Assembly (NCBI GenBank): GCA_019426215.1
Contig: CM033391.1
Location: 17,100,708 to 17,164,707, forward strand
Reading direction: 5' to 3'
Source of the DNA: Buddleja alternifolia
Taxonomy: Eukaryota; Streptophyta; Magnoliopsida; Lamiales; Scrophulariaceae
Length of the DNA: 64,000 nt
Made by a program: the position numbers and the translations under genes
Shown: in pieces, positions 21,813 to 32,000 of the stretch
Position numbering within the stretch: position 1 is the first letter of the stretch
Layout of the letters: each line of letters begins with the position of its first letter
Notes under the pieces: generated by a model
What the model was told of the DNA's origin: nothing
Database searches by the model: none
What the model saw: only the letters and a program-made list of their open reading frames with translations

Positions 21813-22779
21813 TTATTTCATCCCAAATGTTTTTTTTATTGGTGACGAGACTTTTCGCCAATCACTCGTGGTAATCGACACCTTCTGCCGAGCCTGCACA
21901 CCTATATAACCAACAAATATTGATTTGTTTGGGTTAACTGCCTGACCTCTGTCATTCCAGACGACAGGTAGCCTTATGCCTTTACTTCTGGCATTGATAA
22001 CTTTTTTCATAGCCGTGACACCTCTCCGTATCTCTGTCTCATGACGGCTATCTGATCCATATACATCATCCTCTGGAAAACTACCAGCAAGATCTGTACT
22101 CTTGACACATATGGGGTATCCACATTGGCCATGTACACCATATCCCTCGAGGTTTGCTCTTGCCGGAAAATCATTGATTGTTCCAAATAACATGACTATG
22201 AGATTAAAATTTTCTTCTCTGAACCCGTCACATACTTGAACACCAGTGTCCCACAACACCTTCAAATCCTCAATTAAATGAGCCAAGTAGACATCTATAT
22301 CATTTCCAGGTTGTTTCGGCCCAGAAATGAGTATAGGCATCATTATATGTTCTCGCTTCATGCATAGCGATGTGGGAAGGTTGTAGGTCATCAAAATCAC
22401 CGGTCATGTACTATGTGAGCTACTTTGCAAGCCATGAGGGTTCATGCCATCTGTAGCCAATACAAGGCGCAGGTTTCTTGATTCTTCACCAAATTTAGGA
22501 AAATCATCATCAATCTTTTTCCATTGAGGAGAATCTGAGGGGTGTCTAATCTTGTCATCTTCAATCCTTTCTTCAAGCCTTCTATCAGCATGCCATGTCA
22601 AGTCCTTGGCTAACTCTTTACTACTGTACATGCGCTTAAATCGTGGTATTATGGGCAAATACCACATGGTTTTGACAGGAGAAGATCTATTCTTCTTGTA
22701 CCGTGAGGCGCCACATTTCGGACAGGCCTTCAATGATGCATAGTCAATTCTAAATAATATGCAATCATTGAGACAGACA
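21813..22779 (-). pseudogene. CACTA TNPD transposase (Transposase_21), main part
   Basis: Two stretches in one frame: 22779-22407 and 22403-21813, divided by a single TGA at 22404-22406. The first has CLNDCILFRIDYASLKACPK with a CxxC pair, MWYLPIIPRFKRMY, KDLTWHADRR and LVLATDGMNPHG. The second has ILMTYNLPTSLCMKREHIMM, PKQPGNDIDVYLAHLIEDL and INDFPARANLEGYGVHGQC. These are the conserved blocks of the CACTA TNPD transposase. The stop falls where relatives have Trp in a 'TWPV' block, so one TGG to TGA change explains it. The 5' part of the gene is at 34615-35208, displaced by the Ty3/gypsy insertion. Confidence 0.9.
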
Positions 22780-22784
22780 TGTAT
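22780..22784. other. Target duplication TGTAT, left copy
   Basis: TGTAT precedes the TGTAACATCC start of the chromovirus LTR and is repeated at 34610-34614 after the other LTR. Confidence 0.93.
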
Positions 22785-24514
22785 TGTAACATCCAATATT
22801 CTCGGTTCCTAATTTCGTAGAAGCGAAGGTAAACATTATAATCACCGCTAATTAGATTTCATAAATTATTTGATTTTAGTGATTCACGTTCGACCAAAAA
22901 TATTCGTCTAGTTATGATATAGCTAATATCATATTCCAAGAAAAATAGACAATCAATATTTACCTATTATAGTATATTAGTTGTGGGTAGGGTAATTATT
23001 CTAAAAGTTGTGTAGATAATGTAAGTATTAGTGGCAACATTATATATTCTTATAGGGGGCTGAAACGTGAGTATATATATATATACATACATGTATATAT
23101 ATGTTCTTTGTAGATGCTAAACATTGGATTAGGTGTCATCATTAGAGGAAAACACCTTGACCCTCTCAAAAAACGTGGCAGCCAAATGATCCTTCCTTTC
23201 TTTATTATATTGTTAGTCATCCCCTTTTTCTTCTTCGAAATTTCACACACTCACAGCTGAAACACCCTCCCCAATTAAGCCTTCTTGCTCCTCTTAAGAT
23301 ACAAACACTTGTACTAAGAAAGAAATTCAATTGGAAGAGAGAACATAAAGCAAGACTAGGAAGCTTCATCTTATTTTATCACTCTTTGAGGTATAAAATG
23401 ACTAACTTATATATTTTGATTATATGTTTAAAGTTGAGTAGATGCTTGTATTCAAGATGGATAACACCTTCAAGGTCTGAATTTGAAAGTATTCTATCAT
23501 GTATATGTATTTAGTTAAGTTAAATTGCTTGACATCCAGTTTTCAGAAAATTTCAGTTTCTGAAAGTTACGTTTAAAGCTGTAATGAGGTGCCTAAACTT
23601 GTGAGTTTGATTATGATAAATTTTCTGGAATAACTTGATTGTGTTTTAAACATCTATGAAAAATTTGGTAAGGGTTAGAGTTTTGTGGAATTTTCTAAAA
23701 ATCGTTGAACAAAATCGCCAGTCTGTTCGGCGGAAGTGAAAATTGTTACTGTTTTGAAGATATTTCGTGTACCTGCAAATTTTGTTTTACTCTAAAACTT
23801 TTACAGTATCTTGATACATGTGTTATAGAGACTTCATATAAATTTCGGAATTTTTCAGTAAACAGGGGAGTTTACAAAAATATTGGAATATAAGGTGTCT
23901 GTTCTGAAACAAATCTGCCGGGACACTCCCTTTTCGTTGATCGAATCCCCAATTTGACAAGGAAATTAAATCTGGAAAAATTATGTAGAATTTTTCATCA
24001 TCCTATCTGATATCCTGAAAAATTTGAGAAAGAAATTCCAATCCAAGAATGTGTTAAAAAATTGTTGAAAAATATTGCGCATGTAAGGGGGCTAGTTTGA
24101 ACTTAGTTGCCTATATGTTTGGATAGTATGATATAACCTGTTGTATGTGATTAGCTTAAAAGTGTATTGTTTTGTGAAAATGATGGTATTTTGAATCACA
24201 GGATACTTTCGTGATTCCGAGGCCGAGGCAACGACGCCAGTTTATTATTGTGAGGGTTTCTCTTATTCTTTCAACTTGATCTTGCTTACCATTTTTTGTT
24301 CCCTTTATCTAATAAATCATAGCCAAGTGTGACCTCATAAAGTTTCATTGATCAGACTTTTATTCTCATCTAAGGTAAGTGTCCAACCGTGTCCCAATTT
24401 GTAGCCTATCGTTCTTGTTTCCGCTCGCTCTCGCTCGAATACAAATCAGTGTACATATTCTAGTAGGAAACTCGTTGAAACGATTATTCTCCTTGGCTCT
24501 ATTCCGTCGGCTAA

Positions 24515-24754
24515 GGGAGCTAAGTGCTATACGGGACAAAGTGCCACGTGACGGCGGGGGCCACCGCTTGAACCCGTAGGAGCCACCTCTAGAATCCCGA
24601 AGTCTGGCATCCATCCGCGATGTGTCATTTTCTTGATATACAGCTTTGATTCGAAAAAGCAGAGTGAAGGGAGCTAAGTGCTATACGGGACAAAGTGCCA
24701 CGCGACGGCGGGGGCCACCTCTTGAACCCGTAGGAGCCACCACTAGAATCCCGA
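24515..24754 (+). repeat. GC-rich 86-bp repeat, two copies in the 5' LTR
   Basis: Copies at 24515-24600 and 24669-24754 start GGGAGCTAAGTGCTATACGG and end CTAGAATCCCGA. They are strikingly GC-rich against the AT-rich LTR. The same pair is at 33735-33820 and 33889-33974. Confidence 0.9.
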
Positions 24755-24990
24755 CATCTGGAACACTTCATAGAACATAAAGGTGTGAAGCCTCCTGCTG
24801 GTATGGGACAGTGGAAGGTGGATCACGATCACATGATATGATTACAAAAGTACATGGGTTATGTCCTCTGATTCATACGTAACATACTCGATTAATTTAA
24901 CTTGTGATATGTTATTCTATTCTTTTGCTTGCCATCGTATATGTCCATGTCGTTATTGATTTTTGCTGCAGATTCTATCTCTCCTGATAA

Positions 24991-25181
24991 GATATCCTGG
25001 ATCGAGCTGGCGTTGCGGTGTGGCGGGCCACCAGGTGCTCAGTGGGCGCTACAGTTGGTGTCTTAAGAGCTAATCCGCATTGGTAAGTTGTTTCTAATTT
25101 CCTTCTGGCTGAACCAACTGTAGCGCCCACCGAGCACCTGGTGGCCCGCCACACCGCAACGCCAGCTCGATCCACGATATC
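24991..25181. repeat. Near-perfect 68-bp inverted repeat of LTR ends
   Basis: Arm 24991-25058 and arm 25114-25181 are reverse complements with two mismatches, separated by 55 bp. Each arm is an LTR 3' end (ending GGGCGCTACA) plus the first bases after it (GTTGG). Two LTR ends with the start of their primer regions therefore face each other. Confidence 0.9.
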
Positions 25182-27879
25182 GTCCTTTCTCGAGTCAGCG
25201 CTAAGCGTCAGACCTATACTAATACTTCATTTGCTGAAACTAAAAATTTTCATTCCAACTAAACCAACCATACATCCTTCATCAGTCTTACATAATTCAA
25301 CAACAACTCTGTCAATTACAGGTCTCCAAGCCAAAACATATACATACCCAATCATACATCCCAAAGCAGCACTTTCTCTAATAGCAATGAACTAATGCTT
25401 CCTTTACTCCTCATTTCTCCCTTCGTATCCAACACACTAAGCTTATCTGAAAAGGAAGAAAGAGGGAGGGGTGAGTCCGAATGACTCAGTGAGGTAGGTT
25501 ACGGATTGCTTTACCTTTATCTTTAAAAGGAATCTGCAACGGAATATTACAGGAGGAACAAGATTACACTTATCGAGCAAATCATTGGAGAAAATAAACT
25601 ATCAGAAGGATGAATATCAATCACGATACATACAACAAAGCCAAAATGAATAACTCATATACTTTAGTAATCATATCATGTGATCGTGATCCGTCTCCCA
25701 ACTGTCCCATACCAGCGGGAGACTTCACACCCTTTGAGAATTACAAGTGTCAGGATTCTAGTGGTGGATCCTACGGGTTCAAGAGGTGGCCCCCGCCGTC
25801 GCGTGGCACTTTGTCCCGTATAGCACTTAGCTCCCTTCAGTCTGCGAAACTTCCAGGTGTCAGGATTCTAGAGGTGGCTCCTACGGGTTCAAGAGGTGTC
25901 CCCCTTCGTCGCGTGGCACTTTGTCCCGCATAGCACTTGGCTCCCTTCACTCTGCCTTTTACGAGTCAAAGCTTTAATCAAGAAGAGGACATATCGCTGA
26001 TGGATGCCGGACATTAGGATTCTAGTGGTGGCTCTTACGGGTTCAAGAGGTGGCCCTCGCCGTCGCGTGGCACTTTGTCCCGCATAGCACTTATCTCCTT
26101 TAGCCGACGGAATGGAACCAAGGGATACGATGGTTTCAACATGTTAAGAAAGATATTGATTTGATATTCATGTGATAAGACTCGCGGGAATTAACAACGA
26201 TTAGACCGAAGACCATTTCGAGGCAAAACATATATCATAGACGTGAAAAGGATAACGTCGGAAATCACGAGATATTGAGCCGATCAAAATATTTAGGAAT
26301 CAACAATCATCATGAACCAATCAAGAAGATACCGATAAGACATTTGTTAAGGAAACAAGAAAATCACAAGTAGGTAAAGCAATTAAAGAGTTCTAAGGAA
26401 AAGAGAAACCCTCACTGTTACAACTCGATGTCATCGCCTTGTGTCTCGTCTAACCACAATCCATCCTGCTATCCAAATACACCGTCATATTCTTAACTTA
26501 TAATACTTTATAATCCAACAAAATACAACAAGTTATATCATACTATCCAACCATATAGGCAATTAGGTTCAAACAAACCTCCTTACGTGCGCAATATACT
26601 TCAACAATTTTTAAAACAATCTCGGAATGAAATTCCCTTCTAAATTTTTTCAGGATATCCGAAAGGACGCTGAAAAAGTCTACATAATTTTTCCAGATTT
26701 AATTTCCTTGTGAAATTGGGGATTCAATCAACGAAACGGGACCGTCCTGACAGATTTTTTTGAGAACAGACAACTTATATTCAAATATTTTTATAAAATC
26801 CCCTGTTTACGGAAAACTTCCAAAATTTATATGACGTCTTTATAACATATGTATACAGCTACTGTAAAATTTTTAGAGTGAACCAAAATTTCCAGGTACA
26901 CGAAATATCTTCAAAACAGAAACAATTCTCAATTCCGCCGAACAGACTGGCGATTTTGTTCAACGATTTTTAGAAAATTTCACAAAACTCCAATACTCAC
27001 CAAATTTTCCAGAGACGTTATAAACATAACCAAGATAATACAGAAAATTTAATATAATCAAATTATTGGGTTTGATCTCTGAAATACCGATTTCAATATC
27101 AAAATCAGAAGCTGAAATTTCCATACTTCTTATTTTCATGTCAAAACCAACATGCATGTCCTAGATACTTTTTTAGAAACTTATTAATTTGACATTAAAT
27201 TACCCAATGAAGCTTGAAATACAAATATATCCATGGGTATACAAGAATTTAGCCAGATCCTACACCTATTCACACATGCAACTATAATTTCAACCCAACA
27301 TTCACAATCACATCATGCATGCAAGAATCTAACTATCAAGTCAATAACCCATCAATAAAGTATGATTAATATATCACTAGAGGTGTGAGGATTTGATACC
27401 TAACACTGAGAGAGATGAAACCCACTTCCAATCCATAGCTTGCCAAAATTTCCCCAGCAGCAGATTTTGTCTCTGTGCAAAAGGGTCACGGTTGGACGAC
27501 CTTTGTGACCAATTACGAACTTCTGTGTAGAAACCAAAACAACCGTATTCTTCCTCTATCTCTTAGGAAGAAATTAAGACCAATTACACTAAATTTGGAT
27601 ATTGTTTGAGCCTACAAATCGAAGATCTCCCAATACTGCGCAGCCTGCGTTTTTCCCTTTTCCAGCTTTTGAAATTTTCCTATTTTGTGAGAGGAATATT
27701 GAGGAGCTTTGAACTCCAGCTGGTTTGCTGAGTGTATATATGAAGGTGATGGTCAAAAAGGTAGTGAAAAAATAAATGGAGATTAATCCTCCATGGGCCA
27801 CGTTTTTAGGCAAGATGAGATGTGATTAGCTTAACATGCCACCTCCTAATCTTCCTCCCCCTATTAGAGCATGTGGCTG

Positions 27880-27920
<41 letters not shown>

Positions 27921-27989
27921 ATATGTGCATGTGTTTGTGCCTATATATATGTAGGTAGCTATGGACACCTTTAAATATTAGCAATATCT
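25119..27989 (-). mobile_element. Inverted LTR of a sister chromovirus family
   Basis: Read on the minus strand this matches the chromovirus LTR in order, but with clear divergence. It ends at TGTAGCGCCC (25119 on plus), has three copies of the 86-bp GC-rich unit at 25750-25835, 25860-25945 and 26014-26099, and includes the counterpart of 23600-24000 near 26640-26960. The TGTAACATCC start of the LTR is not seen near 27989, so it is truncated. The ORFs at 25610-25933 and 27589-27813 lie in this LTR and are not genes. Confidence 0.8.
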
Positions 27990-28333
27990 TCCTTTTCAGA
28001 TAAGCTTAGAATGTCGGATACAAATAGAGAAATGAGAAATAAAGGAAGCATTGGTTTGTTTCTATCAAAGGGAGTAATGTTTTGGGATGTACGATTGGGT
28101 ATGTATATGTTTTGGCTTGGAGATTTGTAATTGATAGGGTTATTGTTTAATTGTGTAAGACTGATGAATAAGGTATTGTTGGTTTAAGTGGAATGAAATG
28201 CTTTTAGTTTTAGTAGATGAAGAATTGGTATAGTTCTGACGCTTAGCGCTAGCTCGAGAAAGGACAGTCTCGTGGATCGAGCTAGTGTCGCGGTGTAGCG
28301 GGCCACCAGGTGGTCGGTGGGCGTTACAGTTGG

Positions 28334-28345
28334 TGGTATCAGAGC
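28334..28345 (+). other. Chromovirus primer-binding site
   Basis: TGGTATCAGAGC, the initiator tRNA-Met complement, lies 5 bp after the LTR end at 28328. Confidence 0.88.
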
Positions 28346-30840
28346 TTGGGTTAGTACCTGAGCTATACTAGGATAAGATCTTTAGAATTTGGCATGGAGT
28401 TGTGATTGGTTGAGCTTAGGAGATGAGTTTTGAAGATGTATTAGATGGGCGACAAGATTAGATATATCAATAGGAGAAGGAAATAAGGGTAATGTTTTTT
28501 TACTTGTTCTGAGGTGTTGGACTTTTTAAGGGATGATTTGGTTAGGGTTAACTGAAAATTGAAGCGAGTAAGCTCATATCCCTCGAACCTAGTTAAGTTC
28601 TCCATCTTCGATACTTGCCAGTCTTGAGACTTTTACTCATGGAAATTGCCTTAACTGTGTTCCAAGCCCTAATCTTGTGGTATCCTTTATAAAACTTAAT
28701 TCCGTCTTGTTATCATCAACATTTGAAGCATTTTGATGTCCTAAGTAATCATCATCTATCTCAAAAACCTTGCCATGCTTAATGTTTGAATTCTGTTACC
28801 ATTTTTATGGCAAGACCTTCTGTTTATTCATTTATTCTTAATGATCATGTTCTCACGTTTGTATTATCTTTAGTCCTGAAACTCCTAATCATTGAATATT
28901 TCCTTTTGCTCTTTGTCACCCCTCAAGTCGTAAACTTGATTATAATTGCTATTTTTGGATACCAAATGCCATTGTATATATTTGAGGACTCTTCCATTGA
29001 GTTTGAACTTCCTTCAAAACACTATGTACAGTGCTTTCTTTGAGTGTATAAGGATCGCTGACCCTAAGTTGAGAATCCTATTTTCGTCTTTTGAAGCCGG
29101 TATTTTTTTTTTTTGCCACTTTGAAATGCCTATTGATTACCAATCTTTACTTTTAATCAAATCATTTTATTGTGAAATTCAATCTTTCTACTTGTTTTTC
29201 TGAGAAATATTTAGCTTCTATCTACAACTCCTATTGAATAAACTCTGCTTGAATCTCTTTTCTTTGATACATATTTCAATTGTTTGTGCATATCATGGTA
29301 ATTGCATCACTACGTTTTCAACTCCTCCTACTACTTAACGTTATTCTCTTTTATTCTAATATTTCTATCCCAGTCCTTCCGTATTCAACGATTTTAGTGT
29401 TTTTTTTATTCAAAACGCAATTGTACAGTTCAAACTTTACCTCTCTGTGTAAATCTTCTTATATTCGATCTCATTTTAACATTTCAAATTATCCTTCGAC
29501 TTGTAATTTCGATGACCATCTTTCAGTGATCATAGTAAGAATGTCTATTGCGTCCTCGTCTATTATCCCATATCGCATCCCACTATTATTGACGAAGGTT
29601 ATAACAATCTTTGAGCTCCAATGTATATTCCTAAACCACAAATCATTTTATATCGTTTTTTTTAGCAGTCCATGCTTGTTGTAATATATTTATTCATAAT
29701 TCAAAAAAAAAAAAAAAAAAAACAATTCGATAGCTTAAGTTCTGGAATTTGGCTTTTGACTATTTAATGTTTGAAATCCATAATCAAATGTGATTCTTCT
29801 TTCATTTTCCTTACAAACTATACATTGTTTCAGATGATTCTTGTTGATGAACCCCCTCGTCATTGCTGACTTATATTCATGAAACATTTAAAACTTGATT
29901 TGATTGTTGTGAAACTTCTTTGTATTCCATCTCTTTCGTTTGGATAGCAAATTTTTATTTAATATTTAACCTCTTTGAATACCTCATACTTATTCCTCGG
30001 TCATCTCTCTTTCTGAGCCACCTTGTCATGTCGTTCAATATCTTGAAATCCTTGAACATTTTACTTTTTGACTAGAGACACATATATTCTAACCACTCAA
30101 GTGGACACTCAAAAGTCTTGGTTAGATTGTTCATCTATATCGTCACCCTTGTTCATGAGCTGACAATATTTTTGTATATCTTTCAGTAATTCGACCTAAC
30201 TATTCCTTATGATTTTGATTACCTTCAAATTCCACCGTAGCCGAATGTCGATAGTGATTCTTAAGCCTAATCTTTTTCATAGAATCACTTATATCTTGTA
30301 ACTTCAAACCTAGAGCAATGCATCAAACTCGAGAGTTTGAGCCCGTTTATAAAGTCATTATGTTCGATATTTTTTTTTACAACAAACAACGCCGAAACTA
30401 TAGAGTGGCGCAGCGGAATCATGATATAGGGATCTATAATGACATTCACGAAGCAAGATTCATACAGCTGCGCGCACCATATTGATAGAAATACCGAGTG
30501 TTGTTCTATTTAGATTATAACGCATGTAAAGGATCATCGTACAAGGATCTTCATAGAGCCCTACAAGCATTGACGGTCAATGACACTAGCAAAGGGTAGG
30601 AGCGTTAATCATAGAATCTAAAAATGGATAGAAGTCAGAAAATCTATGTAAGCAAGTATGAAGTGATCAAGAATTCAAGCCTTCGTCAACACTTTAATAG
30701 AAGACTTTTCAAGAAGATTGAAACCAGGAAGGTTCAATTGCATCGTCAAAGAACCATTTCAACGATCAAAGTGTATAGTACGAGTGTTTTAGAAGTACAA
30801 ATGTTTCAGTGAATTTTTCCCGCTTATCAGGTCTATCGTA
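28346..30840 (+). other. Decayed chromovirus interior, no recognisable gag or RT
   Basis: AT-rich with many T-runs. Open frames such as 28786-29043 and 29280-29684 show no Gag, protease or reverse-transcriptase motif. The gag-protease-RT part expected here is either lost or beyond recognition. An A-run of about 20 lies at 29703-29722. Confidence 0.6.
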
Positions 30841-31029
30841 AGATTCAATTATAGAAATATCACTTGGACTCAACGCACATCATGTACCGACGCGATCTTT
30901 ATTTGGGATGAAACATGTCATTCCAATAGGAACCCATTCGTAAAACGAATTAGGTGCAATAACTTCGATCAAATAAGCAAGACAAGTCTTGGCTCCTCGA
31001 GGGACCACGACTTGGAGATGCTACACGGG

Positions 31030-31600
31030 AATGAGGAAATTATCCGACTTCATGGGATACCGGTTAGCATCGTCTCCGACAGAGATCTCAAGTTTACATC
31101 TAGCCTGTGAAGACGGTTTCAAGAAGACCCAGGTACAAAGTTGAACTTTAGTACCGCCTTTCACCCGCAGACCGATGGACAGTCAGAAAGGGTGATAAGG
31201 ATAAGTGAAGATATGTTAAGGACTTGGGTCTAGACTTTGGAGGGTCTTAGGATACACACCTTCCATTAGTAGAACTTTCCTATAAACAACAGTTACCAGG
31301 CCACCATCCAAAGGGCACCCTATGAAGCACTTTATGAGCGGAAATGTCAATCCCCGCTCTATTAGGATTTAGATGGTTGGAGAGCAGCATCACAGGATGG
31401 ACGAGAAGGGCCTTGCGGGTGGAAATGATACAAGAAGCCATTGACAAAGTTTAAATCATCAAACAGTGAATGAGTGCAGCTCAGAGTCGTCAAAAGAGCT
31501 ATGCCAACACACGACGCAAGGACTTAGAATTTCAAGTGGGAGACCAAGTTTTTTATTAAAGTATCACCGCGAAGAGGCGTTAAGAGGATGGGAAAAGGGG
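31030..31600 (+). pseudogene. Chromovirus integrase remnant
   Basis: Across several frames and stops there are RLHGIPVSIVSDRD, then [20 protein letters not shown] (about 31133-31192), SYQATIQRAPYEALYERKCQ (about 31292-31350) and FKWETKFFIKVSPRRGVKRM (about 31530-31590). These are the core and C-terminal blocks of Ty3/gypsy integrases. The first catalytic region and the zinc finger are missing or unreadable. Not functional. Confidence 0.88.
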
Positions 31601-31664
31601 GTGTAACATACTCGATTAATTTAACTACCATTCCAGATCTTGAAGCGTGTTGGGGTAGTAGCGT

Positions 31665-31964
31665 ATGAAGTCAAACTACCTAACAATATTTCCCATATTC
31701 ATAATGTGTTCCATGTATCACAACGTAAAGAAGTACCATCCTGATGCATCGCATGTAATATCTCATGAGGAATTGCAACTAGAAGCCAATTTGTCGTATG
31801 AAGAGATACCGATACGTATACTGGACAACAAATATCAAGAATTACAATCTCAGAAAATACCCTTAGTCAAGGTATTGTGGAGAAACCACCAGGTTGAAGA
31901 AGCAACTTGGGAGCGAGAAGATGACATGAGAAAAAGATACCAGTATATCTTTGGGACCTCATAG
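31665..31964 (+). pseudogene. Chromodomain end of the chromovirus Pol
   Basis: After NVFHVSQ-like sequence in another frame, this frame gives YHPDASHVISHEELQLEANL, SYEEIPIRILDNKYQEL and IPLVKVLWRNHQVEEATWER followed by EDDMRKRYQYIF. This is the C-terminal chromodomain of Tekay/Del-type chromoviruses, which in active elements directs integration toward heterochromatin. The stop lies just before the polypurine tract. The stretch itself is open and well conserved, although the upstream pol is broken. Confidence 0.9.
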
Positions 31965-31986
31965 AATTTGGGGACCAAATTCTCTT

Positions 31987-32000
31987 AAGGAGGGGGGAGT
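31987..32000 (+). other. Chromovirus polypurine tract
   Basis: AAGGAGGGGGGAGT directly precedes the 3' LTR start TGTAACATCC at 32001, the expected site for plus-strand priming. Confidence 0.9.

Larger units (their letters stand above)
22785..28328 (+). repeat. Chromovirus 5' LTR, enlarged by an inverted LTR segment
   Basis: 22785-24990 matches 32001-34210 of the 3' LTR, and 27990-28328 matches about 34273-34609. In between, 24991 to about 27989 has no equivalent in the 3' LTR; it replaces about 60 bp and contains the reverse complement of a related LTR. The LTR ends GGGCGTTACA at 28328, followed by the primer site. Confidence 0.88.

Noticed and set aside
24366..24614. ORF pair (24366-24614 minus, 24379-24579 plus) repeated at 33586-33834 and 33599-33799
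   Set aside because: Both strands are open over the GC-rich 86-bp units of the LTRs; duplicate LTR sequence, not genes.
24975..25175. Minus-strand ORF with self-mirroring sequence
   Set aside because: It spans the inverted repeat of LTR ends at 24991-25181; a chance frame.
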